Source: Aliarcobacter sp.
GTDB lineage: Bacteria > Campylobacterota > Campylobacteria > Campylobacterales > Arcobacteraceae
Reading direction: 5' to 3'
Assembly (NCBI GenBank): GCA_028689025.1
Contig: JAQTXA010000001.1
Coordinates: 1-64,000, forward strand
DNA: 64,000 nucleotides
Shown here: piece by piece, positions 43,738 through 52,038 of the stretch
Numbering within the stretch: the first letter of the stretch is position 1
Layout of the letters: every line of letters begins with the position of its first letter
Notes under the pieces: generated by a model
Database searches by the model: none
Told to the model about the DNA's origin: nothing
The model's input: only the letters and a program-made list of their open reading frames with translations
Program-made: the position numbers and the translations under genes

Positions 43738-46700
43738 ATGACTAAACTAAAGAAAATACTTTATGGCTTGGGTTTATTAATAGTTGTTTATATAGCTGTT
43801 GGGTTTAAAGTTCTTCCTATTGTTTTAAAAGATCAATTAATCAAAAATCTAGATGAGAATCTCACTCAAAAAACTGACATTGGAAAAATAGAATTTAATC
43901 CTCTAACTTTTAAAATACTAATCCATGACTTTAAAATATTCGATTCAAATAATGTAACAACAGTTTCATTTAAAGAGTTTTTAGTTGATTTTTCACTATT
44001 AAGATCAATTAAACAACAAAATATTAGATTTAAAGAAATTACCCTAACAGACGCTTTTGTAAATGTGATTCAAGATAAAGATGGGAATTTAAATCTAGCA
44101 AATCTTGCAAAACCCTCTTCAAATGAAGAAACTAAACCAGAAGAAGAAAAAAGTTCTTCAATTATTGATTTTTTAGTTTCAAAACTTACATTAGATAATG
44201 CAAATGTACAATATTCAAAAGAAGGTGAAATCCCTTACTCTTTGGATTTAAAGAATATAAATTACACTTTATATGATTTAGGAACTTATAAAAACAGCTT
44301 AACTTCAAATGATTTAACCCTTAAATTAAATGAACATACAAATATCGCTATTGGTGGAGCATTTAAACTACAACCATTTAAAGCTTATGGAAAAGTTTCA
44401 ATTGAAGATTTAAGATTAAAAGAGTTTCTTACATATAAAAAAGATATGTTAAATTTTGATTTAGATGAAAAAACAAATCTAAATCTAATACTAAATTATA
44501 ATATTGACACTACAAATGAGCTTGCGTTGACTTTAAGTACGGACAAATTTGAGTTAAATAATCTAAATCTAAAACAAAATAAAAATCCTTTAGTAAATCT
44601 TGAAAAGCTTAATATAGGAAATTTCATTTTTGATTTACAAAATCAAAATGTAGCCTTTGATAATGTTGATTTTAAAACTTTAAAAGCAAATATGATTTTA
44701 GATAAAAATGGAATTAACTTTGCAAATCTTATAAATACTCCATCAACAAAAGAGGAAAAAAGTAAAGAGATAAAAGTAGAAGTTACAACAGCAAAACCAC
44801 AAGAAGTGTCTAAACCTTGGACTATAAATCTATCAAATATAAAAGTAAATAATAGTGATTTTGTTTTTGATGATAAAGTAAATAATTCTATCTCTCAAAG
44901 TAAAGCTTTTAATGCAAATCTTACTAACTTAGGAATTATCGGCTCTAATATTGATTTAAGTGGTTTGCTTTTAGAAAATCCAAGTCTAAGTTATGTAAAT
45001 AATAACAATAATTTATCTCTAATGTCTAAAAATACAAATATAAATCTTGATAAATTGTCATTAAAAGATAATATTTTAGATATAAATAAAATCGAACTTA
45101 CAAAAGATAGTTTAACTTTAGATGATAAAAAATCAGATTTTAATTTGATTTCAAAAAAAGTAAATCTTTTAGTAAATAATCTAAATATAAATGATGGAAA
45201 AACTTCAATAGGAACAACTGTTTTAAAAACTCCAAGTTTAGATTTCTATGATGTAAAATCAAAAATAAACTTACAAACTTCAAATATAAATCTAAATGTA
45301 AACTCATTTTTAGTTGATAAGGATGACATCTCTATAAAAGAGATAAAACTTTTAAAATCAACTATAAATATGAGTGATAAAACAAATAATATTGAATTAC
45401 AAGCAAAAGATATTCAACTTGATGTTAATAACTTACTAAATAAAAAAGATGGTTTATCTATAAATTCTATCAAACTTCTTGAACCTAATCTTGAATTTTT
45501 AAATACAAGTGATAAAACAAAAATATTAGCTAAAAATTTAGATTTAGAAATCAAAAAGATTTCAAATACAAAAGCTGGATTCAAAATTGAAAAAGCAAAT
45601 TTAAATAAACCAAATATTTCTGTTGTTTTAGCTAAAAAAGATGCAGTAAAAGAGAATGGAAAACCTATAAAACAAGAAGAAAAAGTTGTTCAAAAAGAGC
45701 AAAAAAAAGTTGTTGAAAATAAAAAAGATTCTTCTTCACAAACAAAAATTAATGTTGGACCTGTAAATATCACAAATGGAATTTTCAGCTTTGAAGATAA
45801 AAACTTGCCACTTCCATTTAAAACAACTGTAACAAAACTAAATGGGAAAATTTCAGAATTTAAAAACACAAAATCAAGTACAACAAATCTTGAAGTAAAA
45901 GGTGTTGTTGATGAGTATGGAGTTGCTAAAATAACAGGGATTTTACATCCAAATAATATAAAACTATTAACAGATATAAATCTAATTTTTAGCAATATTG
46001 CGATTAAAAATTTCACACCATATTCAGGTAAATTTGTTGGAAGAGAAATCAAAAATGGAAAACTTGATTTAGATTTAAAATATAATATTGAAGAGTCAAA
46101 TCTTGAAGCAAAAAACAATATTGTAATAACTCAATTAGAGTTTGGAAAAAAAGTTGAAAGCCCTGATGCTGTCTCTTTACCTTTAGATATTGCAATATCT
46201 TTATTAAAAGACTCAAAAGGTGTGATAGATATAAATCTTCCAGTTTCTGGAAATGTTGATGACCCACAATTTGCCATTGGCTCAATTTTATGGAGAGCAT
46301 TTACAAATCTGATTACAAAAGCTGTAACTGCACCATTTTCACTTCTTGGAGCAATGTTTAACTTTAGTGTAGATGAGATAAGTAGTGTTAAATATGGCTT
46401 ATTAGAAGATGAAGTTGGACCTATTCAAAAAGAGACTTTAGATAAAATATCTCAGATTTTAAAAGCAAGAAGTGAAATAGCTATTGAATTAACAGCTTCT
46501 TATGATATGAATACAGAAGGTTATGCTCAACAAAAACAAAACTATTTAGCAAGAAAAGATGATGATAGAAATCTGAAACCAGAACAAATCGAAGCTTTAA
46601 TTTTAAGAGAAAAAATAAAAATACCAAACCTAGAAAAAATTGCAAAAAATAGAATAACAAATATTTCTAACTATCTTGTAAAAGAAAAAGGTATTAATCC

Positions 46701-46773
46701 AAAACAAATAGTTATGACAGATAAAATTGAGAACAATAGTTCTGCAATAAACCTAGACATCTCAAAAAAATAA
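43738..46773 (+). CDS. DUF748/AsmA-like giant envelope protein
   Basis: 1011 aa with one N-terminal membrane helix (ILYGLGLLIVVYIAVGF). It then has repeated blocks of 60-80 residues built of beta strands and Asn/Leu/Lys-rich loops (NINLDKLSLKDNILDINKIE, then NLNVNSFLVDKDDISIKEIK), as in AsmA-like/DUF748 proteins related to lipid-transfer bridges. The N-terminal DKDGNLNLANLAKP is characteristic of DUF748. The C-terminal 100 residues are helical and polar, with an OmpA-like flavour (LDKISQILKARSEIAIELTA). It probably spans the periplasm and aids outer-membrane lipid transport. Confidence 0.85.
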   Translation: MTKLKKILYGLGLLIVVYIAVGFKVLPIVLKDQLIKNLDENLTQKTDIGKIEFNPLTFKILIHDFKIFDSNNVTTVSFKEFLVDFSLLRSIKQQNIRFKEITLTDAFVNVIQDKDGNLNLANLAKPSSNEETKPEEEKSSSIIDFLVSKLTLDNANVQYSKEGEIPYSLDLKNINYTLYDLGTYKNSLTSNDLTLKLNEHTNIAIGGAFKLQPFKAYGKVSIEDLRLKEFLTYKKDMLNFDLDEKTNLNLILNYNIDTTNELALTLSTDKFELNNLNLKQNKNPLVNLEKLNIGNFIFDLQNQNVAFDNVDFKTLKANMILDKNGINFANLINTPSTKEEKSKEIKVEVTTAKPQEVSKPWTINLSNIKVNNSDFVFDDKVNNSISQSKAFNANLTNLGIIGSNIDLSGLLLENPSLSYVNNNNNLSLMSKNTNINLDKLSLKDNILDINKIELTKDSLTLDDKKSDFNLISKKVNLLVNNLNINDGKTSIGTTVLKTPSLDFYDVKSKINLQTSNINLNVNSFLVDKDDISIKEIKLLKSTINMSDKTNNIELQAKDIQLDVNNLLNKKDGLSINSIKLLEPNLEFLNTSDKTKILAKNLDLEIKKISNTKAGFKIEKANLNKPNISVVLAKKDAVKENGKPIKQEEKVVQKEQKKVVENKKDSSSQTKINVGPVNITNGIFSFEDKNLPLPFKTTVTKLNGKISEFKNTKSSTTNLEVKGVVDEYGVAKITGILHPNNIKLLTDINLIFSNIAIKNFTPYSGKFVGREIKNGKLDLDLKYNIEESNLEAKNNIVITQLEFGKKVESPDAVSLPLDIAISLLKDSKGVIDINLPVSGNVDDPQFAIGSILWRAFTNLITKAVTAPFSLLGAMFNFSVDEISSVKYGLLEDEVGPIQKETLDKISQILKARSEIAIELTASYDMNTEGYAQQKQNYLARKDDDRNLKPEQIEALILREKIKIPNLEKIAKNRITNISNYLVKEKGINPKQIVMTDKIENNSSAINLDISKK

Positions 46774-46800
46774 GTAGCTAAGCTTTTAAAGCTTAACTAC
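46774..46800. terminator. Terminator hairpin, minus-strand direction
   Basis: Stem GTAG-c-TAAGCTT / AAGCTTA-a-CTAC with a 3-nt loop between convergent genes. On the minus strand it is followed by TTATTTTTTT, so it mainly terminates mutS2; the mutS2 stop codon lies in its arm. Confidence 0.75.
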
Positions 46801-48987
46801 TTTAGCACCAAAACCACCACTACTAGGATGTGCATCTTCAAAACCTCTAACTTTTGGATGTTTTTTCAAATACTCTTTTACTGCAAAGGCAAGTTTTCCA
46901 GTTCCAATTCCATGATAAACTAAAACTTCTTCAAAACCAGCTAGAAGTGCATCAGATAAAAACTTATCAAGATTTTCAAGTGCTTCATCGGCTCTTTGTC
47001 CATGTAAATCTAATTTTATATTTCCAGTTTCTGGTTTTTCAATAGTTATGGTTGCTTTTTTTACGGGAATTTTTGGAGGAGGATTCCCACTTCTACTTAA
47101 ATCAGCAAGAAGAACTTGAACTTTCATTCCCATATCATTTTCAATAAAGGCTTTTGCACCTTTGATTGAAACTATTGTTCCTTTTGTATTTCTATATTTA
47201 ACTCTATCCCCTGATTTAAACTCAACAATTTCTTGAACTTTTTCAGTTTTGATTTCAACTGCCATTTTGTGAGCGATGTTTAGATGTTGGTGTGATTCCC
47301 CAACAAGTTTTGCTTTTATAGCTTTTTTTGCTTCATCTCGGGCTTCACTATACTCTTTGTGAAGTTTTGATTTTTCTGAGTAGATATGTTCGTCAAGTTT
47401 CTCTTTTTGGTCTTTTAGATTTCCTGAAATTCTTTTCATATCAGCAATTTCTTCATCTAATTTTGCAATTTTTTGTTTATATTCTCTCTCTAATGAACTA
47501 CTTCGTTCAATTAGTTCATTTAATTTATCTTTATCATCTCCATAAACCTCTCTAGCTCTTTTTACAACACTATGTGGAATTCCATATCTTGTAGCTGTTT
47601 CAAAGGCATAAGAACGCCCTATTGTTCCTTGTAAGAACTCATAAGTTGGTCTTTGGTTCTCTTCATCATAAAGAGCAGCTATTAGCTCAACGTTATCATT
47701 TGCAGCCATAAGTGCAGCCAATCTTTTATGGTGAGTTGTAATAATTACTTTTATATCTCTTTGGATTAAATCTTCGATTATTACTTTGAATAAACTAGCA
47801 GCTTCATCTGAATCAGTTCCAAGTTCAATTTCATCAACTCCAACAATTGCATTTTTTGAAGAGAAAAGTTTTGAGAACTCAACCATACGACCTGCAAAGG
47901 TTGAAATATCATTTTTTACACTTTGAGGATCATCTAAAACTGCATTTATTGATTTGAAATTACTAACAACTGTATCGTGGTGAGCTTTATATGGAAGTAG
48001 ATATTTTGAAAGAAAAACAGCTGATAAAATAGATTTTAACATCATAGTTTTTCCCCCTGCATTTACTCCTGTAATCATAACAACTGATTTTGTAAAATCA
48101 ATTGAGATTGGTTTTGCATTATGTAAGGCTGGATGGCAAAAATCTACAAGTTTATTAACATCATTTTTTGAAGGAAGAATAAAGTTTTTATCCCCTATTT
48201 TTGCAAAAAATAGTCTTGATTGATAGTGGTCAAATCTGTCAAACTCTTTGTTTAAAAACTTTAAAAATAAAAGATTCTTTTCAAATAAAGATGAAATCTC
48301 TTTACAAATTTTATATAAAATCTCTTCTTGTTTATTTCGTAAATCACTCTGTTTTTGTTTAAGTTCAGAGATACTATGAGGAATCACATAAAAAAATCCA
48401 GAGTTAGAACGGTCAATTACAGAACCATTTAACACATGATTAAATCCACCACGAACCAATAAAGATTCTTCACCATTTATATAATGAACTTGAGAATCAA
48501 CTAAATATGTTCTGATTTTAGGCGAGTTGATTAGCTTGTAAAGGCTTTGTTTAATTGCTTCTTTGTTTTTTGAAATTGCATATTTAATATTGTCAAAGTC
48601 TTCATTTATTCCATCTTTTAGATTTGCTTTATCATCAAAATAGTCTGAGATTTTTATAATATCATTTGGAATAACAATTTTATCAAGCCATTCTGCGAGC
48701 TTTCCATCAAAATTAAATCTTTTTAAATATCTAAAATAGTTTATTATTTTGATAAATTCAAAAATATCATCAATTTTTAGGATACCTTGTTTTTGAATAT
48801 GCATCAAAGGTGTATCAAGATTTTCAATTTTATTTGGTGCTTTTATGTCATATTTTGACAACTCATTTATAAGTTTAAAATGAAGGTTTATGTCACCTTC
48901 TAAAATAATAGATTTTTCTCTTGCCATAAGTTTTGAGAAAGTATCTATATAATCGATTAAGTCTAGTTTTTTTAATATATTTTGCAT
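46786..48987 (-). CDS. mutS2: MutS2 ATPase/endonuclease
   Basis: 733 aa. MutS core and ATPase domain with Walker A GVNAGGKTMML, Walker B VGVDEIELGTDSDEA and ITTHHKRLAAL; a coiled-coil region (SSLEREYKQKIAKLDEEIAD), a KOW-like part and a C-terminal Smr nuclease domain with LDLHGQRADEAL and HGIGTGKL. MutS2 limits homologous recombination and acts in ribosome rescue or oxidative-damage repair in different bacteria; Campylobacterota have it but lack MutL. Ends in the terminator at 46774-46800. Confidence 0.96.
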   Translation of the reverse strand: MQNILKKLDLIDYIDTFSKLMAREKSIILEGDINLHFKLINELSKYDIKAPNKIENLDTPLMHIQKQGILKIDDIFEFIKIINYFRYLKRFNFDGKLAEWLDKIVIPNDIIKISDYFDDKANLKDGINEDFDNIKYAISKNKEAIKQSLYKLINSPKIRTYLVDSQVHYINGEESLLVRGGFNHVLNGSVIDRSNSGFFYVIPHSISELKQKQSDLRNKQEEILYKICKEISSLFEKNLLFLKFLNKEFDRFDHYQSRLFFAKIGDKNFILPSKNDVNKLVDFCHPALHNAKPISIDFTKSVVMITGVNAGGKTMMLKSILSAVFLSKYLLPYKAHHDTVVSNFKSINAVLDDPQSVKNDISTFAGRMVEFSKLFSSKNAIVGVDEIELGTDSDEAASLFKVIIEDLIQRDIKVIITTHHKRLAALMAANDNVELIAALYDEENQRPTYEFLQGTIGRSYAFETATRYGIPHSVVKRAREVYGDDKDKLNELIERSSSLEREYKQKIAKLDEEIADMKRISGNLKDQKEKLDEHIYSEKSKLHKEYSEARDEAKKAIKAKLVGESHQHLNIAHKMAVEIKTEKVQEIVEFKSGDRVKYRNTKGTIVSIKGAKAFIENDMGMKVQVLLADLSRSGNPPPKIPVKKATITIEKPETGNIKLDLHGQRADEALENLDKFLSDALLAGFEEVLVYHGIGTGKLAFAVKEYLKKHPKVRGFEDAHPSSGGFGAKVVKL

Positions 48988-49031
48988 GGCGGGATTATAG
49001 CCAAAAGGCTATAATATTTTTATGAAGATTG

Positions 49032-49073
49032 TTAAATAAAGTATTGCCAATAAACTAAAGCAACAATTGTTAC
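49032..49073 (-). pseudogene. Displaced 3' end of the DASS transporter gene
   Basis: On the minus strand this encodes VTIVALVYWQYFI and a stop, the exact C-terminus of the transporter at 49639-50973. 35 nt are identical (49039-49073 against 49646-49680), and the remaining codons differ only at synonymous sites (TTT ATT against TTC ATC). The intervening 0.57 kb carries the 117-aa membrane gene. It looks like a target gene 3' end displaced by a small insertion, or the tail of a lost tandem copy. Confidence 0.75.
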
Positions 49074-49076
49074 AAT

Positions 49077-49114
49077 ATTTTTTATTCTCAAGCTAAAGCT
49101 TGAGAATAAAAAAT
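49077..49114. repeat. 18-bp perfect hairpin with reversed T/A polarity
   Basis: Arms 49077-49094 and 49097-49114 pair perfectly with a 2-nt loop. T6 precedes the stem and A6 follows on both strands, the opposite of a normal intrinsic terminator (A-stem-T). It sits 5 nt downstream of the 117-aa gene, next to the displaced transporter end. It may still terminate by stem strength or protect the 3' end. Confidence 0.65.
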
Positions 49115-49119
49115 TGCTT

Positions 49120-49473
49120 TCAAACTAATAAATTTTCTACAATTTCCCATAAAATTCCAACAACTATTATTGTTACAGCCATTTTATTACAAAGTTCAAC
49201 ACCATAACCATCTTCAATCCAAGATATTGTTTTTTCCGCAAAACTTGAATTTTCTTTTAAATCTTGTTCATTTCCAAACTTCTGATTAGTTTCTTTTTTA
49301 TAAAGACCTATATTAAATGTATTTATGTACAATCTACTCACGTATCCAAAAATAACTACGAATATTGCAATCAAAATAAAGATTATCATACATTCTGATA
49401 TATTTAAAAACTTTCCTATAGGTTCTATTAAATGATTATTTAAATACATACCTATTAAATCTGGTAATTTCAT
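49120..49473 (-). CDS. Hypothetical membrane protein, 117 aa
   Basis: Unrecognised. Two hydrophobic segments, about residues 27-49 (SECMIIFILIAIFVVIFGYV) and about 97-115 (AVTIIVVGILWEIVENLL), flank a polar loop. It lies alone between mutS2 and the DASS transporter, in a segment bounded by 35-bp direct repeats, so it may be recent cargo. Upstream at 49558-49577 are two direct GGTGTCAC repeats. Confidence 0.65.
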   Translation of the reverse strand: MKLPDLIGMYLNNHLIEPIGKFLNISECMIIFILIAIFVVIFGYVSRLYINTFNIGLYKKETNQKFGNEQDLKENSSFAEKTISWIEDGYGVELCNKMAVTIIVVGILWEIVENLLV

Positions 49474-49557
49474 TTTGTTATTCCTTCTTATCTCTTTTCC
49501 AAATTAAAAATTTAGGAAATGAAAAACTTTTTTATAATATGAAAAGTATAACAAAAA

Positions 49558-49577
49558 GGTGTCACATACGGTGTCAC
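49558..49577. promoter_or_regulatory. Tandem GGTGTCAC repeats, possible regulator site
   Basis: GGTGTCAC-ATAC-GGTGTCAC, two direct copies 12 bp apart, 85-105 nt upstream of the 117-aa membrane gene. Their G+C content stands out against very AT-rich flanks. Likely a protein-binding site for that gene's promoter. Confidence 0.4.
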
Positions 49578-49604
49578 AGCTTTATTTTTATTTGATAATG
49601 AGAA

Positions 49605-49631
49605 AAATTCTAGCTTTAAAAGCTAGAATTT
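49605..49631 (-). terminator. Intrinsic terminator of the DASS transporter operon
   Basis: Perfect stem AAATTCTAGCTTT / AAAGCTAGAATTT with a 1-nt loop, followed by TTCTC on the minus strand, 7 nt past the transporter stop. Confidence 0.75.
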
Positions 49632-49638
49632 GATTTAG

Positions 49639-50973
49639 TTAGATGAAGTATTGCCAATAAACTAAAGCAACAATTGTTACCATTAAAATGGCTAGAATAT
49701 TTATAAAAAATCCGAATTTTGCCATCTCTTTTACTTTAACTGCACCACTACTCATGGCTATTGCATTTGGTGGAGTTGCAATTGGAAGCATAAAAGCATA
49801 AGAGGCACATATTGTTGCAACCATTAGAATCAGAGTCATGTTTATATTTGCAACTTGTCCTAAAGAGTAAATAATAGGAAGAGCAATTGAAATAAGAGCT
49901 GTATTTGAAGTAATCTCAGTTGTAAATGTAATCATTGTAGCAATAATTAATATTAAAGCAATAACTGGTAAATCTGTTAAAGATAACATGTAATTAGCAA
50001 TTACTCCAGCAAGTCCAGTTTTTGAAAATGCTGTTGCGATTGCAAAACCAGCACCAAACAAAAAGATTATTTCATAAGGGATATTTTTTGCATCTTCCCA
50101 CTCAATAAATCCAATTTTAGGTACAAACATCAAAAGTCCAAAACTTAATAATATTGCTGTTTCATTTAAACCTAAACCAGAATAATAAGGCTCTATTTTT
50201 GAATTTACTAAAAGAGTAACAACTAATCCTAATAAAATAAAAAGTAATCTTTTTTGATTTGGTAATAGTTTTTCAGTCATTTCAACTTTGTTATCAAGTT
50301 TTATATCAGATAAACCAAGAGATAAAATATATGGAATTACAATTAACATCATTAAAGCCAGTGGACCGGTTAAAAATATCCATTGTATAAATGCAATTGG
50401 TTCAAGTGAGTGTTGTTGCATAAATCCTAATAAGATTAAATTTGGAGGAGTTCCAATTGGAGTTATAATTCCACCAATACTACATCCATAAGCGATAGCA
50501 AGGGCAAGTCTAGCTTTAAATCTTAAATCATGTGTTAAAAATACAGCTATTGGTATTAAAAGCAAAGCAGTAGTGGAATTTGATAAAACAGAACTCAATA
50601 GTGCAGATGTGATTGCTAAAGAAAAAATCATTCCCCTTGGAGTATTTGGAAAAATTGTTAATAACTTATTTGAAATATATTTATGAAGGTTTGTTTTTTG
50701 AGTAGCAATTGCTATCATAAAACCACCCATAAATAAAAATATAGTTGTATTAGAATAGTTTGCAGTTGTACTTTTTATATCTAAAATACCAAATGCTGGA
50801 AATAAAATTATAGGCAATAATGAAACAACACCAATAGGCAAGGCTTCATTTGTCCATAATATTACCAATAATGCTATTAAAGCAATTAAAATTGAGTGTT
50901 GCGTACTAAAAGTGGTAGTTGCAACAAAAAAGAAAACAGCAGATACAAGTAGTGAAATAATCATATTTTTCAA
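49639..50973 (-). CDS. DASS/SLC13-family anion (dicarboxylate) transporter
   Basis: 444 aa with about eleven membrane segments. Both Ser-Asn-Thr type motifs with their Pro partners are present: SNSTTALLLIP with GTPPNLILL, and TSNTALISIA with ATPPNAIAMS, as in sodium-coupled VcINDY-type dicarboxylate transporters. It probably imports succinate, malate or a similar anion. Last gene of the aroB–mog operon (16 nt after mog) and followed by a terminator. Its 3' end is duplicated at 49032-49073. Confidence 0.92.
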   Translation of the reverse strand: MKNMIISLLVSAVFFFVATTTFSTQHSILIALIALLVILWTNEALPIGVVSLLPIILFPAFGILDIKSTTANYSNTTIFLFMGGFMIAIATQKTNLHKYISNKLLTIFPNTPRGMIFSLAITSALLSSVLSNSTTALLLIPIAVFLTHDLRFKARLALAIAYGCSIGGIITPIGTPPNLILLGFMQQHSLEPIAFIQWIFLTGPLALMMLIVIPYILSLGLSDIKLDNKVEMTEKLLPNQKRLLFILLGLVVTLLVNSKIEPYYSGLGLNETAILLSFGLLMFVPKIGFIEWEDAKNIPYEIIFLFGAGFAIATAFSKTGLAGVIANYMLSLTDLPVIALILIIATMITFTTEITSNTALISIALPIIYSLGQVANINMTLILMVATICASYAFMLPIATPPNAIAMSSGAVKVKEMAKFGFFINILAILMVTIVALVYWQYFI

Positions 50974-50989
50974 AATTGGCCTTTATATA

Positions 50990-51526
50990 TTATTTTTTTG
51001 GTCTAAATGCTTTTATAACATCTTCATTACATACTAAAAATGGCCCTTCCATTAAATCAATACAATATGGAATTGCTGGAAAAACAGCATCTAAACACTC
51101 TTTGATTGATTTTGGTTTTCCAGGAAGATTTACAATAAGAGAAGAACCTCTAAGTCCTGCTGTTTGACGTGATAGAATTGCTGTTGGTACAAATTTTAAA
51201 GACTCAGCTCGCATAAGTTCTCCAAAACCTGGCATCATTCTATCGCATACAGCTTCTGTGGCTTCTGGCGTAACATCTCTTAATGCTGGGCCTGTTCCAC
51301 CAGTTGTTACAACTAAACAACACTTTTCATTGTCAACTAAATCTTTTAAGGTATTTTCAATAGTAACTCTATCATCTTCTATACATCTGTAAACAGGTTC
51401 CCATGGAGTTGTTAAATAGCTATTTATTGTATCAATAATTGCTTTTCCTGATAAATCTTCGTATATTCCACGGCTAGCTCTATCACTTGCTGTTACGATT
51501 CCTATTTTTGCTATTTTCTCACTCAT
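50990..51526 (-). CDS. mog: Molybdopterin adenylyltransferase
   Basis: 178 aa MogA/MoaB-fold protein. IGIVTASDRASRGIYEDLSG opens the family, VVTTGGTGPALRDVTPEAT is the molybdopterin-binding loop, and NLPGKPKSIKECLDAVFPAIP closes it. It adenylates molybdopterin before molybdenum insertion, for enzymes such as formate dehydrogenase or periplasmic nitrate reductase. Its start overlaps the end of bioV by 4 nt, so they are translationally coupled although their pathways differ. Confidence 0.94.
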   Translation of the reverse strand: MSEKIAKIGIVTASDRASRGIYEDLSGKAIIDTINSYLTTPWEPVYRCIEDDRVTIENTLKDLVDNEKCCLVVTTGGTGPALRDVTPEATEAVCDRMMPGFGELMRAESLKFVPTAILSRQTAGLRGSSLIVNLPGKPKSIKECLDAVFPAIPYCIDLMEGPFLVCNEDVIKAFRPKK

Positions 51527-52038
51527 AATAAATGTCCCTTCTCTTTTATATAATAAACTGTAGCATAATTTTTAAAAAAATCTTTTGCTTTTGAAGCATC
51601 AATTATCTTATCAACTCCACCTAAATAAACTTCAATTTTTGTACCTCTATCTACTAAACTTTGAAGTTTTTCCTCACTCCATTTATAGTTTAGAAGTTCT
51701 TCTAATTGCTCTATTGTTCCTAATTCAAAATATTTTGAAATATCAGTTTGTAAAGGATAAATCACATTTGATAAGAAATTTTGACAATAAGCATTTGCAT
51801 CTTTTTTAAAATACATAAGTTGAGTTCTTTTAAATTTATCATCAAAAATTTGGAAAAAAGCAGGAGAAAAGAGTTGAAGTTTATCAACTCTTTTTTTTGT
51901 AGAGAAAGCCTCTTCAAAGGCTTTTATAGCACCATAAGAAAAACCAGATATTGTAAAATCGTTATTTACAAGATATTCATCAAAAAGTTCTGATTCATTT
52001 TTAAAACAAAAACCAGAGAAATATCTCTTAAATGTCAT
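51523..52038 (-). CDS. bioV: Pimeloyl-ACP methyl ester esterase, BioV type
   Basis: 171 aa, a small alpha/beta hydrolase. The nucleophile elbow is ISGFSYGAIKAF (GxSxG), the acid probably in GGVDKIID, and the His in KEKGHLL at the end. Length and pattern match BioV, the Campylobacterota enzyme that replaces BioH by cleaving pimeloyl-ACP methyl ester in biotin synthesis. It overlaps the FtsH-like gene by 11 nt and mog by 4 nt. Confidence 0.85.
   Translation of the reverse strand: MTFKRYFSGFCFKNESELFDEYLVNNDFTISGFSYGAIKAFEEAFSTKKRVDKLQLFSPAFFQIFDDKFKRTQLMYFKKDANAYCQNFLSNVIYPLQTDISKYFELGTIEQLEELLNYKWSEEKLQSLVDRGTKIEVYLGGVDKIIDASKAKDFFKNYATVYYIKEKGHLL

Noticed and set aside
45690..46300. Long minus-strand frames (142 and 83 aa) inside the DUF748 gene
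   Set aside because: Antisense to a continuous 1011-aa coding frame with family features; low-complexity Phe/Leu/Ser composition typical of shadows.
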